DNA of 64,000 nt from Membranipora membranacea (GCA_914767715.1 OU612066.1:4469001-4533000), one strand, 5' to 3'; shown: positions 1 through 14,968, counted from the first letter of the stretch. Numbers and translations: made by a program. Notes: generated from the sequence alone by a model not told the origin.

Positions 1-55
1 AGGATAAAGTCTTGTTAGGGATAACTAATGATTTCACATGCATGTATTTATCTAC

Positions 56-3000
56 CTTCGTCGGCGTCTTCTAGACATTCCAGATCTGTCGCTCTCGTTA
101 TCTGATTCCCTTCTTCCATATCTAAAACATAATATCACCGATTATCTCAATGATCAACTAAGCATGTAAGCGATGGTCACAGCAGAAAAATGGTGAGCAG
201 AGTAGAAACTTAGAAAAGTATTAGTTGGCAGTAAGTGTGCCAGAATAAGATATTATATCTTCTGTTCCGTAGGCTTAATTGGTAATGGTCGTCTTGTAGT
301 AGCTGCTTCGCTGCTGAATTGGTTTGAACATATTTGTGATGTAGGCAACAATTTTGCCTGGTATTTTGAACATGATGGGACGATGTCTGATGAGCTTCAG
401 CGCTTGTGATGGGGAAACTTGGTACAGCAGACAGTGGAATTAGGGTTTCATTGTAGGGACTTGAAAAATGTTGGTTTCTTGTAAACTCAACAAAACTCGG
501 CAATACAGCATATTCAGCAAAACTCGGCGGCAAACTAATAATGAGAAATGCGGGTGAATAAATCTAGTGCAAGCATTTCATAAATTGTCCAGCTTCTAGC
601 ATGTTCTTTGCAATTGAAATTAAATTTAACTATTCAGAACAAGCGATGTTACCCATTAGTATCAGGTAGTTTTCTCAAAGATTTTCCATCATCAGGCGAG
701 TCTGCGACTCTGATGTAACAAATAGAGGAGTATGGCATAAATCAGTATTGAATGTAGCCAGAGTAAATAATTTACCATTTCAATGTGGATTATTTAAGAT
801 CATGAAATCCCTAAGTTTCTTGTCAAATACAGAATACACAGTGTCTTATAGAAACTGTACTACCGAAACCCGTATCAGTCCCTGTAGAGTGAGCTGAAAC
901 TATCTAACATATCATGGTGCACAACTCTCATTCAGCGATATGTTTTAGTTTGATGATGGCACGGAGTTTGGGACAGACTCCCTGACAATAGCATAGCCTG
1001 GAGTTATTTGCTAGCTGTAGGTTTCATAACACTACTGGTATGCTATTAGCGTTTGCACTCAATAAATCAGCAGCATATCTTAACCCGAGTACTGAATAAC
1101 CAATTCAAATTGTCCAGGGATGCGATAAAAATTACCATCTTAAACGCAGCTGATAAAATAATTCTGATAGACAAAAACAAATGATGATCATTAACCTATC
1201 TATATTTTAGATATGACAATACCTACCTATTAATGGCAAAACAACAAATTTCCTTTTCATAGTAAAACAATACGGGCTTTTCTCTTGTGAACAATAGAAC
1301 AAATTCAGCTCCGATTGGGGTCCATCCGCATGACGCAATTCATACCCAGTTGCAGTAGCTGTTTTTTGTTGGATGAAGTTAACTACTGAGTTAAGTGAGG
1401 CCCTGACCAACGGGGTGATGACAAGTGCCAATTTCAGGGTCAGGAAGGAAGTCGGCTTCTCTTGAAGAAACTGACCAGCAGTTTACACAGAGGAGGATAT
1501 ATACAAGGCTTAACAGGATATGCCCATCAAACATAGCGAGCCAACAGCTCCCGCTGCATAATTAGTAAATAAACCCCCACTGCCTTGAGACATTTAAATA
1601 AAAAGTAGTTGGCTGCAGGAATTGAACACACAAGGCTCTGCAGCTGATCATACAAGGTCCTTCTGGTCCCTGAATATGAACCAAGCAGTTGCACATAGCT
1701 CAAAGATCGAATAATTCATTTCCAACTCAGCCTAGCCACAGTGTAAATTAAAACACTCAATTTTGTTAGCCCATGGTAATGACTGTCCCGCTTCCGGTAG
1801 TGATTGCCCCCCTTCCCCAAAAACAGCAATGATCGTCCAGCACCCCCCACCCCGTACAGTAGTAATCGTCTCCCTTACTCACCTTCTTCTTGAGTAGACA
1901 CTATCGGCCTCACTCCCGCTATCATTCCTGTGAAGTTTAGACTGAGGGAACTTTAGTTTCTCACTGCGCACAGACTTAGGAGAATCTCTCCCTGATGTGA
2001 ACAAGCCACTACAAATAATCATATGTGAAAATCTTAATTTTAATCAGGACAAAAGTTTTGTTTCAAAAAGACTTATTCAACCAAATTTATTCATTTATTC
2101 ATAACAGTTCCATCGATTGGGCTAGGGAGCAGCACACCAAGTGACTACTTTAGAAAAGAAAAGCTTTTGATGAATTTCTGAGAGTCATAAAAAAAGTCTT
2201 CCATTGAAATTGAGCAAGGATTAAAATGAATCATGTTCAATACCACCACTGCTGTATCGCACTACAGATGACCATTAGCATAATCCATCCTATGTTGTCA
2301 AGAATGCAAATCATTTTATGAACACAGAAGTATTATATAAGTATTATATAAGTTGTGACTTACCCCTGGGATAAGAGTGATAGATCCAGATCTGTTGAGG
2401 TTCCAATAGGTGTACCATGACTGATATTACTTGTATTGAGGAGATAGCTGTCGCTCACTAGGTAACCATTGATGTTATCTGATAATTGCTGCTGACTAGA
2501 GTTGTGATCCCTTGGTGTGTTGTGGATTGATGAGGTAGGGTGATGTTTGCGGACAGACCCAGCTATAGAACGATGGTGTGAAGAGGCGACACTACCATTG
2601 CGAGTGACCTTCACCGGCGCGTGTGAGTAGGGCTCCGCTGTATATGCTGGAAACAAGAACAACCCATTTAATCATACAAAAAGAAGTGATTCTCAAATAC
2701 ACATATTTTGCTGCCAACTTTTTTCAAGTTTTCACTGAAGTGTTTTTGCCATATCTTATTGAATTGCAACTAATACCCTTCAGTCCAATTCAACTTTCCC
2801 TAGATAAGAGTACACTTTAGAAGCTTCATATATAACTAGTGGTAATGCAAGCTTGTAATGAGGGATATGTCAGGATAGATTTCTGTAAAGCTCTTTTCTT
2901 GAATGCTCACTGCATTAATGATGATCTCCTGCCTGAGAAGAGAGATAACACTATAATATACCACACTTATATATATCACACACACCTTTACTTCTGTTAC

Positions 3001-6000
3001 TGACTGTAGGACTAGGAGCTGATTGGTTCTGCTGATTCTCAGCGGCGGCAGCGACAGATGAAGCTCTCCGCCTCTCCTGCCGCTGACTCTTAGTTCTTCT
3101 GACAGCTTGAGGTGATCTGGCAGCTTCACTAGCTGTCATCTCTTTTTCTGTACGACCACTACAACAGAAAGAGATAATTGTATATCAGTTTTTTATCAGT
3201 ATTTTATCTGGTTTATGTAAGTATTGCACCCCCATCGAGAGTATTAGCAACTTTTGCTCCCGTGAATACTCATTCCTCTAGTATTATAGGCTTGGAAACA
3301 CATACCAAAGCTTCATACCCAATATTTTTATGATGGTAACTTTATCATGAGGCTATATAAGATCTAGGAAAACTACATCCGAAGAATATTGTCATACCAA
3401 ACTAAGCTAAATATGATTGGAATCATTGTTTACAGAACAGGTTGGCAACTTGTACAGGACCTTTTTTATCTTTATTTGATTCGGAGAAAACAAAATTTAA
3501 AGTGGTGTCATTAATTTCTAAAGAAAGCTCTTACACACTTAGTAGAACTAATTGAGCTCTTTGAAACAACCCATTGTCTTAGTAAGTTGTATGTATTAAT
3601 ATATATATGTAACACATGGTGGGCGGGTCATTAGAGCGGCAGCAGCCGTGCGGCAGTCATGAGTTTCAGCATTTTAAACATTTCACAGTAAAAAGGAGTA
3701 AAGACGTATTTACATGGGAGATTATTACGGAGCGTGCCGGAGGAATGTATACTTTGCATGATTTACACAGAAGAGCTTAAAACACAAAAACTTAACATGA
3801 AAGTATCAAATATCTGTCTGTTTGTTTAGTATTATCGGAATTAACAGCAAACATTGAACATAAAAGAGCGCCGCAAAATATCAAGTAAAGTCATTGATCA
3901 CTAAAACACTATTGGCTTGCGATTGTTGTGATGTTATTTTAATGTAGACTTTTAAACATATCCGAATGCCCAGCATTGCCACAGAATAAAATGGATTGGA
4001 GACTCATATAATTTCACTATTTACTTGGTAATATCACCATCATGTGTGATTTACTATGCTGTCGCTGCTGATGCTGTGACCAGCCCTGCTGCCGCAGTCA
4101 TAAACTGAGGACAGAGCATCGGTTATAAGGTTTGCAAACAATATCATCAAATATCTAAAATCCAGGAGGTCTCCATAATTGAATACCATAACCGTCAGTC
4201 TATTTATAACCCTCAAGCTGTTACTGGCGTGTCGCTTTATATATGTGTGGAACCCCTGAAAACTTTTAAGTGCAAAAATAGTCATTTTATGCTGCTAGGC
4301 ATGAAAGTTCAAGAGGAGATAATGTTGGATTTAACCGCATCTCCAGCTGAAATGTGCACAAAGTCAAAGTGAAATACTGACCTGTATCTGAACTTAGATC
4401 CGAGCTGGAATATAGTATTGAGGACTTTAGGCTCTGTAGATTCCACCTGAGTGAGTCTGAAGAAGGCGTGATGCTCTATACAGCACTTCCATAAGTCCTT
4501 ACAAGCTTCCTTCTGATCAAATGTGAAATAATACGAAGTCTCCACTCCCTGAAACATACACACACTCTATCCAAAAATTATCCAATCTCAACTATTTATT
4601 TGCCTTTCACAGTGCAATCTGGTGAAATGTCTTCTATTGGATGGGAATTAAATCAACGGATTTCATTTCAGATTGGATATTTTAGCTTTTCAAAATCTCA
4701 AACTTGAATAATAAGGATGGGAGGATAGATTTCCGAACTCACATTTTTGTCCTTGACCTTGAGACTGAACTTTCTCGCCTTGAAAGTTATTCCGGTAATC
4801 CGCGGCCTGGAGAAAAAAAAAGAACATCCACATATAAACCAGATACAGTTTCACTTGAAATAAAAAAGATCTGGTGTTAATATGCTACCGACAACAATAA
4901 CAGCGAGGAAGTTGCAAAACCTATCCAGAAAACCTGAGTGGATTGTTGGATTTTTTGGCATTGCACATTATTTTTACATCACCTGCGAGATCATTGATTT
5001 CAATGTAAATAAACATCAAATTTCAATCAGTGGATAATCTTTATGGCAGGAGAATCCTTACCAGTAATAGACGCTGACTTTAGTTTTCTGGCGGTAGATG
5101 ACAACCCCTGATGGAGTGAGACCGATGTAGTATTCTGCGTTCTTTGCTCCCTGTAAATTAGATTGTTACAGATACAACTGTGCAGTGTTTGTAAACATGC
5201 TCAGATAGGTTGCATTTCTTCACTGGTAGGAAAGAAAGATCAAGCACATTAGTTAGAGTCTTCCAAGCTCCCAATTCAGCATGGATACCATGAGAATGTC
5301 ATAGTACTGTCTAGAATTATTTTGTTTTAGCACCCACCTTGACTAGATGGAGATCAACACCATACATATCCTGCCACTTAATCTTATCCAGATACATGTA
5401 CTCACACGCTGACGGATGGTATCCTCTGTAAATTATAAGTGAATTTCGAAATTTCTGCAAAAAACTTGTTCGGATATTGGAATTAGAACAGCTTGCACAT
5501 TGCTTAGCCAGGATGGATTATAGAACCAGGCTATATATAATCATCTCATCAGGTATAAGTATAAGGCTTCCAATGAGACAACATGAACTCAGCATATCTT
5601 TGCTTGAACATTATCTATACGCGGGAGTCTATTTTCAGCGGCAACTCTCTTTCATCTCGTTACATATGGACTCATAATAGACAGAAATCATTGCAGGGGT
5701 CAGACATGAAAAGGTTAAGTCAACTTTTAGAGTTTATTGGCTCATTAGCATGCAAACTCGTGTGAAATCAGGAAACATGGCCAGACAGAGCAAAGGACTT
5801 AGCGAGATAAAAAAGCAACTCTGCTCTTAATGCGCCGGCGGTGTCAACATGATTGGCATGATTTAACGGTGAATTCTTATGGAGCTGAGAGCAATGGCTG
5901 TCTTGACAGGCTTCCTCAAAAATTTAAAGCAGTGGCCAAGGATGGATATTGGCTATGGCAAACCCGTTTGCATAGATTATATAAGACTTGTAGAGTGTTG

Positions 6001-9000
6001 TGGCTTGGTGTTGAGCTGCTTTGCACTAACTTTGAAGGGTTTTATTGGTTGAAGACCTCCAAGTTGTTAGAATGTCATAAAACTGTGTGAGGTGCATGGT
6101 GCAATCAGCCGAATTCATTCATTCGATCTGCATACTTAACTACCTATTCTCCACCATTATTCATATCAGTTTTCTCAAGGTAAAATATTTAAACGGTTTA
6201 CCAAGTTATGTTATAAAAAAGAGCTGTTTGAATGTCAATAAAATTGGCAGTCACTTAAATAAGCAGAGACACGGTAGAGAATGGTAGGCACTTCATGAGC
6301 ATAACCTACATGAGTTTTTGATGACTAGATTGTATAGCTTGTTCGAGGTCTTCAGACTGCTGTGGAGCTAGCCTAAGTTCTGACACATACCCTTCTGTAT
6401 GGGTGTCCACATCGTGGTCTCCGAGTTCAGCTACAAATATCCATGTGTAGAACAAGGGAGGCAGAGTATTTGTGAAACACAGCAAAAAGCTGAAGAGTTT
6501 TGATATAAAGAATAAGCTTGCACGTGCTTCGATAATGCTTTGTGGTTGCGATTAGTGCTGCTCATCCTGGGCAAAGTCATTCAATAAATGATTATTTTAC
6601 GGGATAAGTGAAACTAAACTTACATTGTACGACCAGAGAACACAACTCTACTAGTGTATCGAAGGAGGCAGGAATCCTTCCATAAAGTACATCTTTCTTC
6701 AGTTGTAAGAAGAATTGATATCTGCAAAAATAATTATCACCAATCAGTGATAAGGGGTGAAACATTCCTTTGAAAGTGAAGCGCTTGTAAAATAAACATA
6801 ATTTCATTACAAAAGAGTAATTTCTGCAAAGAGCCCTCATCTGAACATGAATTCAGTCATCGTCCTACTACTATACTGCATACTCCCTGCAAAAGCTTTA
6901 TAAATTCTTCTACGCTGCTGCCACAGTTTTAGAGAAAAAAATACAATCTAAAGCCTTTGGAATGCATGAGTTGCTGTTAGACAGGAGTTTAAGAGCTCCG
7001 CTTTTCTCAAACTGTAGATTGATCGGCTGCACTGAGTGATGTAAGTGACCTACTGACGAGTTACACTAACCTTGTGACCTCTTCCTTCAGTGTACACGGA
7101 TCTGTAGCGTAAAACTTCACACCAAAATATAACCGTGCTGGGTTCATACTCAACCCATAACCTACAAACACAAGAAATAAATAACTGTGTCTGTCATATC
7201 CGGCAGCTTCTGGTAAAATTTATGACAACCGTGAGAACAACAACTTTGCCATCATAAAACTTGTCATACAGTTATGGGAATGGAGAGATATGGTGTGAGC
7301 ACACAGTGAGAAATCTGGCCTTATTCAATTGCGATTTTGATGAATGAATCAACTATCTCAGCAGTAATTGCACTCACATACTACGGTATGTCATGTCTTG
7401 CTGACGCTGACAGCACCTTACTTAGTACACAATATTAGGGCCAAAATTATTGACAGCACAAATCAATCATTGAGGGAACTCACGCTTCATCTGTTTATGA
7501 AATCCTTTCTGTAAATCGAGCCAATGCTAAAAAATACAGAATCATCATAATCGGTGCACAGTAAAACAATTGATAAAAATAACACAATGTTAAAGTATAG
7601 ATTACGCATCATATGCATTCAGAGAAAGAAATGATGCGTAATTCTGATGTTAACCAGTGCAAAAGACCTCCCGCAAATTATCTTAAGGAAATGGAAGAAT
7701 TTATCTCCGACAGAAATCTTCAAGGCTATAAGGATATTGTGACTGTGAGAATGACATTGGGCAAAGGGCCGTCATATATTACTCTAGTTTCATATCCTTT
7801 TACTTTGAATCCCTTTGGGAGTTCAAAATCACAACTGCTAATTCATGGTTAACTCCATTAAAATTTACTCGGTCCGAGGATGATTTTCTGCCGAAGGGAA
7901 ATGGCCTCAATCTCATCCCCAGGCGTAACACAACAGGAGCATAGAATACGCATATAGGTACTGATCAAGTACAAGTACGCCCCAAAGGTGTCCTGATGTC
8001 ACAAATTTGAACGAGAAAAGAACAAACAATTAACTGGGTGTTTTGGAGTAAGTTTTTATAATGAGATTAATTGAATTTAATAACAAACAATGCAAGCAAG
8101 CGTATCAGGAGCAATATCACTTAAATAAATTGGATGATTTCCGCATCAGGAGACCAGGGACACAATTATTGATCAATTTGTAATTTTGGGCCTTATTGCT
8201 TTGATTGGTCAAACATGTTAAGTTGCTGGAATATATTATCCTCATATTTGTTGATGACTGCTGCAGTTGGTGAGATGATAAAGAGCGGATAACAATGTCA
8301 GGTTTGAACTGACCAATGGTCATATACAAAAAAGCTGACCTCATCAACACACCAACACACAATAAGATAGCCTGGAGCTATGATCACTGGAGCCATAGAG
8401 ATATGGTCTATCACCGCTATCTGTAACAGAAGGTGGTGCCTACTTTATAATGCTGACAGATCAATGCAGTATCGCTGAAACTAATTGGATTGGGATTATT
8501 ATTTAATTAAGTTGACGCCTAGCTTACCGAATTTTTGCATTCATCAAGAATTCTAAGACCAAAGTAGTCATTTTCTACCAGGTTAAGTCTGGAGCATACG
8601 GAGTCCATCAGTGTTTGACCTTTACTCTGTGTCTGTAATATAGAGGGCATGGCATGTGAGACAGCGATTACCTCTCACATTGTGTAAAAGATCAACAAGG
8701 AGAACAGAGGATAAGCCCTCGCTAGTGACATCAGCAATCAATCTTATATAGATTTCCAAACAGAATTGTTTATATATCTGAAAATGACGCAACCCCAGCG
8801 CACGCTTTATTAGAAAGCTGTTTGTGGACAAATACCTTTAAAAACAGATATTTTCAATAATCCAATGATTAATAATCCGTCATGAGAATCTGGGTAATTT
8901 GGAGGATGAAAGCTATGCTGCCATCAGATATTTATTTTTATAATAATTATTTCCAATGCATGAAATGGATGACAACATACCATCAAAAGTTTGTACACAT

Positions 9001-9815
9001 CATAGTATGGTACACATGGTATGGTACGCAATATAATTTCACAATATATTGGTGTGTCATTCAAGTTTCTGAAATTAAATTATCTGCTTGGGGTACAGCA
9101 GTTTTATCACTACACAGGAGGGTTGGGTGTCCCCCCCTCTCTGCACTAAGTAACTCAAACATCGATGCTTTCATTTTAGGTCCAGCTATGTTTAAAGATA
9201 TATATATATATTATTTGTTAGCAAAACTTTTCATTAAACAAAGAAAACCATTACTGACCCAAGGACGCTCACAAGCCAAGCTTACAAGCAAACAGTTAAG
9301 GTGTTATAATACCCTAAAAGCCCAAATATTTTCAGAGAGTTTGTCAACAGAATTACCACAAAAGCTGCTTTTGTTGTACTTGACCCTGAGCTAAAATACA
9401 AAAGTATTTTGCCTTTCAATTTCCTTTCTATAGCTTAGGAATTAAACCCAACCAGTGAAACAACAAAACAACATCTTCGTCTATTATAAGGCTGACCTCA
9501 TATTTGGTTTTCAAGCTACCACCATGCTTAGTTAATAGTTCAGAACAGTTAACAATAGTGTCAAAACCTGCTGACAGAACTGCAGTGCTATCACCGAGAT
9601 TGACCACTTCTCTTAACATGTTCAAATCGTTGTGCTTTGGAATCAGGAAGTCTTGGTTCAGCCCTTCCTGTTTTCATTCTATGCAGTGTACATACATAAT
9701 CATATCTACTCACCTTAACCTTGACAGTGTGTATGGTATCATCAAGTAGTTCTATAGAACATGTAACAAGTTGTTGTTTTTTACTCCCCTTCATTCCGCC
9801 GCTGAAACAGCTCAT
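56..9815 (-). CDS. EPB41L4A: Band 4.1-like protein 4A (FERM domain), 14 exons, 3' end outside window
   Basis: FERM-domain membrane-skeleton adaptor that would link membrane proteins to cortical actin. Exons, 5' to 3': 9714-9815, 8528-8632, 7484-7526, 7071-7161, 6624-6721, 6310-6430, 5338-5425, 5062-5150, 4743-4806, 4382-4548, 2986-3158, 2364-2646, 1883-2008, 56-121. All junctions are GT-AG and keep frame for about 538 codons. Visible FERM signatures are [92 protein letters not shown] and the FERM-adjacent FRYSGRTE. The tail is Ser/Arg-rich ([14 protein letters not shown], then [16 protein letters not shown]), as in EPB41L4A rather than L4B/L5. An in-frame ATG at 9848 exists, but MSCFSGG at 9815 aligns better with the family start. 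The intron 122-1882 shows no further exon. The family is firm; the 4A assignment is by motif memory. Confidence 0.85.
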
Positions 9816-10865
9816 ACTGTGTCGTATCTGAATGGTGGTATCTCTCATCCAACCTCCTCCTATCTAGATCATTCTATCTCTAAACATTAAAAGAGCGTCA
9901 TTACTCACAGGTTTTGTAGTTACACTGACGCTAATTCTACTGCTTGGGTGTTGGCCAGTAAACAAAAAATGATGCCTCAAATTGTCAAGGGACAGAAATA
10001 ACTACCATCACAATTGCTTGCGTGTGGAAAGCTCAAAATTCAAAATTAAAATCAAAAGTTAGCAAATCAATTAAAAATTCTAGAAGCTGTCTATAAATAT
10101 AGCTGGATCGCCTTAATCAACTTTGGCACCCGAAATCATTGTTAGGTAAAGTTCAATATGTCAGCAAACCCCAGGTATACAACAATGATCTGTATGGTAT
10201 GTGTTAGATGGGATTGAGCTATTTCAGTAACACTCCAGGGAAATTTGCAGAAATCATTCATAAATAAATTATATAATTAAGGTGAGCCAATAAAGCGCAC
10301 TGAAATTCTCATGCTTCACAACATTTTCCAACTCCAGCCCTTCCAAAGCTCCTATTTGCCGAATCTACAGTAGCCAGGAACTGATTGTAATGAAGCAGAC
10401 ACAAAAACAAACAACAATTATTGCTCAGCTATGAGATGACAATACATGCTGTTTATTTTTTCCTGTGTACTTAATCACTAGCTCATGCACTGTCCACAGT
10501 CCTAACATAACCATAAAAATAATCAGATATTTACACTAATTGCCGAGAATCAATAATCAGCGGCTCAGGTAATATTTGACAGCTTATTTGGCAGCGGTCA
10601 GCGCTGGGCTTATAAATCAGAAATTGATTGTCACCAATTATCTTCACAGGTGCCTTGCTCTGGCAGTGTTTTTAATTAAGATCGTCTGTCATGCGATGCC
10701 TTTCATTATGCTAAAAGCTTTCCGTGGAAGGCGAGCTATCAAGGATTGAAATCTTTAAATTAATTTTTGATAATGATATATTATGTTGTTATAGAAGGTT
10801 GATAACAAAAAATTTGGGTTAGAAAGAAATTTCACTATTCCTGTATCTAAGAGCCTCCCAGTCCA

Positions 10866-11669
10866 GTAGAAATGCGAGATAATTTTTTTTGTATCATTGG
10901 AGTGCTCATAATACTGTGACTAGCAATAAAGGGACCTAGTGTGCATCTCACCTGCTAAAATTGGTTTAAGTTCTGACTTTCAAAAAACTTTGGGGTCTTG
11001 ATGGGGTCTTTATGGGGTCTTCCCAGGGTTGATCTCCCCTGCTGAAAGCGGAATTAAAAGAGCTGAGAAGTTAAGGGAATAAGGCCTGCGCACCAAAAAA
11101 AGAGAGCTAGCATCTATAGATGCCTCATAATTCTAGATCACTGAGATTGGATATCATTTCTATGCATTGAATTCCATATCTGGAATAGCATCATTAGCTT
11201 TCTTTTGCAAAACAAAGGGCTTGCAATAATAGCCAGTCCCTAGTAGCAATCTAGAAATGCCCTAATCATCGACACTGTATGGGGTATAATTACTGTTTGC
11301 AATTTTGTAAACAAGACAATTACTCAGGCTAATTATTCATGCTACTAGGGACAGCCAATCAGATAACAGTCAGATGGGTCCCTGTGTTTAGTGTCCTAAC
11401 CGTATAACGCTATGATACTATTTCCATTCTAAGAGAAGAATCTAATTCAGTGTTTCTATGCTAACGGCCCTCACTGCAGACTCTTTTGCTTACGCTTTTA
11501 GCAGGGGAAATAAACCCTGGGAAGACCCCATCAGGACCCCAAACTATTTTGAAAGTCAGAACTTAAATCAATTATGGCAGGTGAGATGCACACTAGGTCC
11601 CTTTATTGCTAGTCACAGTATTATGAACACTCCAATGATACAAAAAAAAATTACCTCGCATTTCTACTT
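10866..11669. mobile_element. Foldback (inverted-repeat) element with nested inner inverted repeat
   Basis: The left arm, about 10866-11075, is the imperfect reverse complement of the right arm, about 11475-11669. The arms begin AGTAGAAATGCGAG and end CTCGCATTTCTACT. They share a poly-A/T tract, TAGCAATAAAGGGACC and CCCAGGGTTGATCTCCCC. The left arm has two extra copies of a GGGGTCTT module. Inside, AGCCAGTCCCTAGTAGCA (about 11230) pairs with TGCTACTAGGGACAG (about 11339), giving a second nested fold. No transposase frame is present, so this is a MITE-like non-autonomous element. Related single segments occur near 45305-45600 and 50890-51090. Confidence 0.7.
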
Positions 11670-14600
11670 TAAAAAACCATCTGTTTGACCTGAAGCTCTC
11701 CATTTTTTGAGTCATAACTGGGCCAGACATATACATAATTACATAACCATGAAGTTTGCATGCGAGTTAAAATACTATAATCTACAAAATGCCGCTGCAG
11801 CCAAGGTACGACTAAACCCAGAATTATCCAGTGCAATTAACTCCTTCCCATGTTTAAATCAGGATAATAATGTAACAATTATGAGCCGGACAAGGTATGA
11901 ACATACCAGGTATTGATCTAAATGACCGTATTCACAACATGACAAGATGCGAGGATATCTCGGACAGACGAGGGTATACTCAATGTGATAATTTGGGCAG
12001 TGCTAGATGACAAAGGTTATAAGGTCAAAACGCCAGAGTGCTCTGTGTGTGACCTCACCAACCAGAGTTAGCTATACTACAAAACTGTAACCCCTGAGCT
12101 TTTGAGTGCTTCAAGTACTTCAATTATGTTTCAATTTCTTATGTAATTAAAGCCATTAGCTTTTCTTTAAATTCGCAACAAGAAAGCCACTTGTCATGTT
12201 ACAGCATAAAATGAGTGACAGCCAAAACCACTCGAAACAATAGCTGCCATAAATATCACAGTATGAAAGTCTCCAATTATGAAATTAACACTCGTAAGAT
12301 TTGAGAATTTGTTTATCAAAGTTAACTTCCGATCAATTTTGAGATGGTAGAAATGTACAGAGCGTGGTCAGGTCAATAGTGAGATATAGTTGCAAGATCT
12401 GGTTCAATAATTCTAAAAACTGGCAGCAGATGCAATATAACATAATGTGAAGCTGGCAGCGCTGCAAATCCTAACTAAGTGAATTCCATTGATTTTAATT
12501 AAACTCAATTGATTGACTTTCATGGACTGGATGTCAAAAGAAAACATAGTGTTGTTTTCTGTCCCTTTAGGCAAACAATGAAATAATTGACATACAACAT
12601 CCAAATTTTTACACCAAATAAACAATATAATGTAATTGATTTGCATGCAGTTTTCTATAGCAGAGGTCTAGCCAAGCTGCAGCTCATTGAATTTTAGAAA
12701 GGATTTACGAGCAGCATATTCCATTGATACTTGTTGTAGTAGGGTGTAATATGAGCCAATAATTAAAGTATATTCACATGTGATCTTTGAAGATTGTTTT
12801 AAAGCTTGTGAAAAAAAAAACGATCAGAAGCTGAGGTATTTTCTGAGCCCATACACAGACATTAACATATGATACAAGGTTTTGAAGGCGACATAGGTTG
12901 CAAGGGTAGTTATTAATATACTATGATGAATTTAAGCTTGGAAAGAGAATCAAACCAATTTAAAACCTTTCATTGCAGTAGCAGCAGGCAAAACATATTG
13001 TCAGGTAATCATCCAAAGATTATGAATTGGAAGTGGCTTGGACTAGATCTAGGAGACAGGTACCTATCATCTGAGTCTGACATACCTATCTATTATCGCC
13101 AGCTCATTGCGTAGTACCACATAAAACAACAAAACAGTTTGTGCCCTCTTCCTAATACTCATAACTGCATTTACTAGTTCCGGTCCCTTGGTAGCTAAGG
13201 GACAGATATCGGTCACTTGATTCTCAAACGACAGCTCACCATTTACTCGTGTTGCGTCAGTTTTCAGGCAAAAATTTTGGGTCGCCAATATCCATTATAG
13301 CTAATACTAGTTTCTAGTATTTTAACCTTCCTTAATAGGTTGCCAAAATCAGAAGAGTAGAAGAAAATGTCGATGTATGTTGTATGGGATGATAAAAATG
13401 AGTAGAAACTTACCTGGTTATTGTTGTTACATGTATAAACATTGGCACACTTCAGCAGGTGCTATAATAAACATTCAACATGCCATAAACTATCCTTCTT
13501 CCCATCTGTCACAGTATGTGTGGTCTCAGGTGCTTAGAACAATCTCTAACAATGTAAATAATTCATTACCAATCAGCTTTATTACAGTGCACTGGTTAGC
13601 CTTTCAATAGCTCCTCCCACTCTATTGTGGCACCGAATGAGAAAATGTAATACGGGGTGCAGACAACTCTCGCTATTGTTCCCACCTTACAGCTCTTTGC
13701 CTATAAAAAAGTATCAACGCAACCAAGGAAAAATAATAATGTACACACATATATAAAACAAATTAAATTTAGAACTACATTAATTAATTCCTACCCTAGT
13801 GTACGACGTAATAGAAATACATGGCTACCTGTAGAGAAAGTTTTGCTCGTCATTATTTTTAATCATTTGATTGAGTGAAATTCATATTGTCTTTATCACA
13901 CCAGTCAATGCCATTGTATCAAATGAAAAACCATTGCGCTTAAAGCGAGCCCAAATAAGCAATATATGATAAATAAATTTTCTTTCACAAACCAGACAAA
14001 TGTGACGAGTAAGTCATGTGGTGCAAAGGTTCACCATATGGGTGAGAGAGCTAGTAAGGAGAGCAGATTTTAAGGTAAAAAATTTGTAAAAAGAAATTGT
14101 TATTTGTTATGGTTAAATAGTTATGGATTGTACTGAAACAAATTTTCATTAGGTAAAATGAGTTTTTTCATAATGACCATATCTCACAGTAGCGGGGCGG
14201 TGTTACCTCTGTACTAAAACAACAATGCTTGATAAGACGGGCCACTCAAAGGATCTAACATTGTGCCTGTATTACTAACCAGTGCCCCTACTCAAAGTGC
14301 TAGAACTTCCTGGTTTGGCTTCCTAACAATTAAGCCCAGTTGTCTACACAAGGAAAATGATGATACAACTCCATAGATATCCAGTTCTTTATAGATAAAT
14401 AACGGGTGGTGATTATACCAATCTTAAATGTCCAACAAAGTATAAAATTTAGGTTGAACAGTCACTCGGGCACCTGAAAATTGAGCCCGGTCCTAAAATA
14501 AGGAGATTCGAAAGGTTGTGCTGTATGATATTTGCCGTAAGGTCTATGAAATGCACACAATATCACTTACAACAATAACAATCACCTGTTGGGATCGGTG

Positions 14601-14820
14601 AGCATGAATGACAAAGTACTACACAGAACTAAAAGTATATCCCAAAATATCCACAACTAAAAAGTATCTCCCAATTCGATCACTGGGTCACATTGGTCAC
14701 ATTCAATGTAAGCCAAATCTATACAAATATCCTGTGTGCTTACCTCAATGAATATCAGATGTTCCTCTTCCACCGAGCAAACAGAGATAATTATCTTTCA
14801 AACTGATCAATCACCAATGC

Positions 14821-14968
14821 TATCTATAGAACCAGATGGCAGTGTAGGCTGTCATCTATAGAACCAGATGGCAGTGTAGGCTGTCTATAGAACCAGATGG
14901 CAGTGTAGGCTGTCTATAGAACCACATGGCAGTGTAGGCTGTCACCAGATGGCAGTGTAGGCTGTCAA
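14821..14968. repeat. Minisatellite, about 30-bp unit, five copies
   Basis: Five adjacent copies of a unit built on CCAGATGGCAGTGTAGGCTGT. The first four also carry a CTATAGAA linker, and spacing varies between copies. One copy has CCACATGG in place of CCAGATGG. The copies abut without unique spacers and there are no cas genes, so this is a tandem repeat. Confidence 0.85.

Noticed and set aside
1207-1431. 74-residue minus-strand open frame in the last EPB41L4A intron
   Set aside because: Exons 1883-2008 and 56-121 join in phase without it, and no acceptor/donor pair fits.
8882-9394. 170-residue plus-strand open frame
   Set aside because: It lies in EPB41L4A intron 1, has an unlikely Trp/Tyr-rich composition and no motif, and contains microsatellite-derived residues.
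14821-14968. CRISPR-like array of repeats
   Set aside because: Units are contiguous without unique spacers, the genome is eukaryotic, and no cas genes exist; it is a minisatellite.
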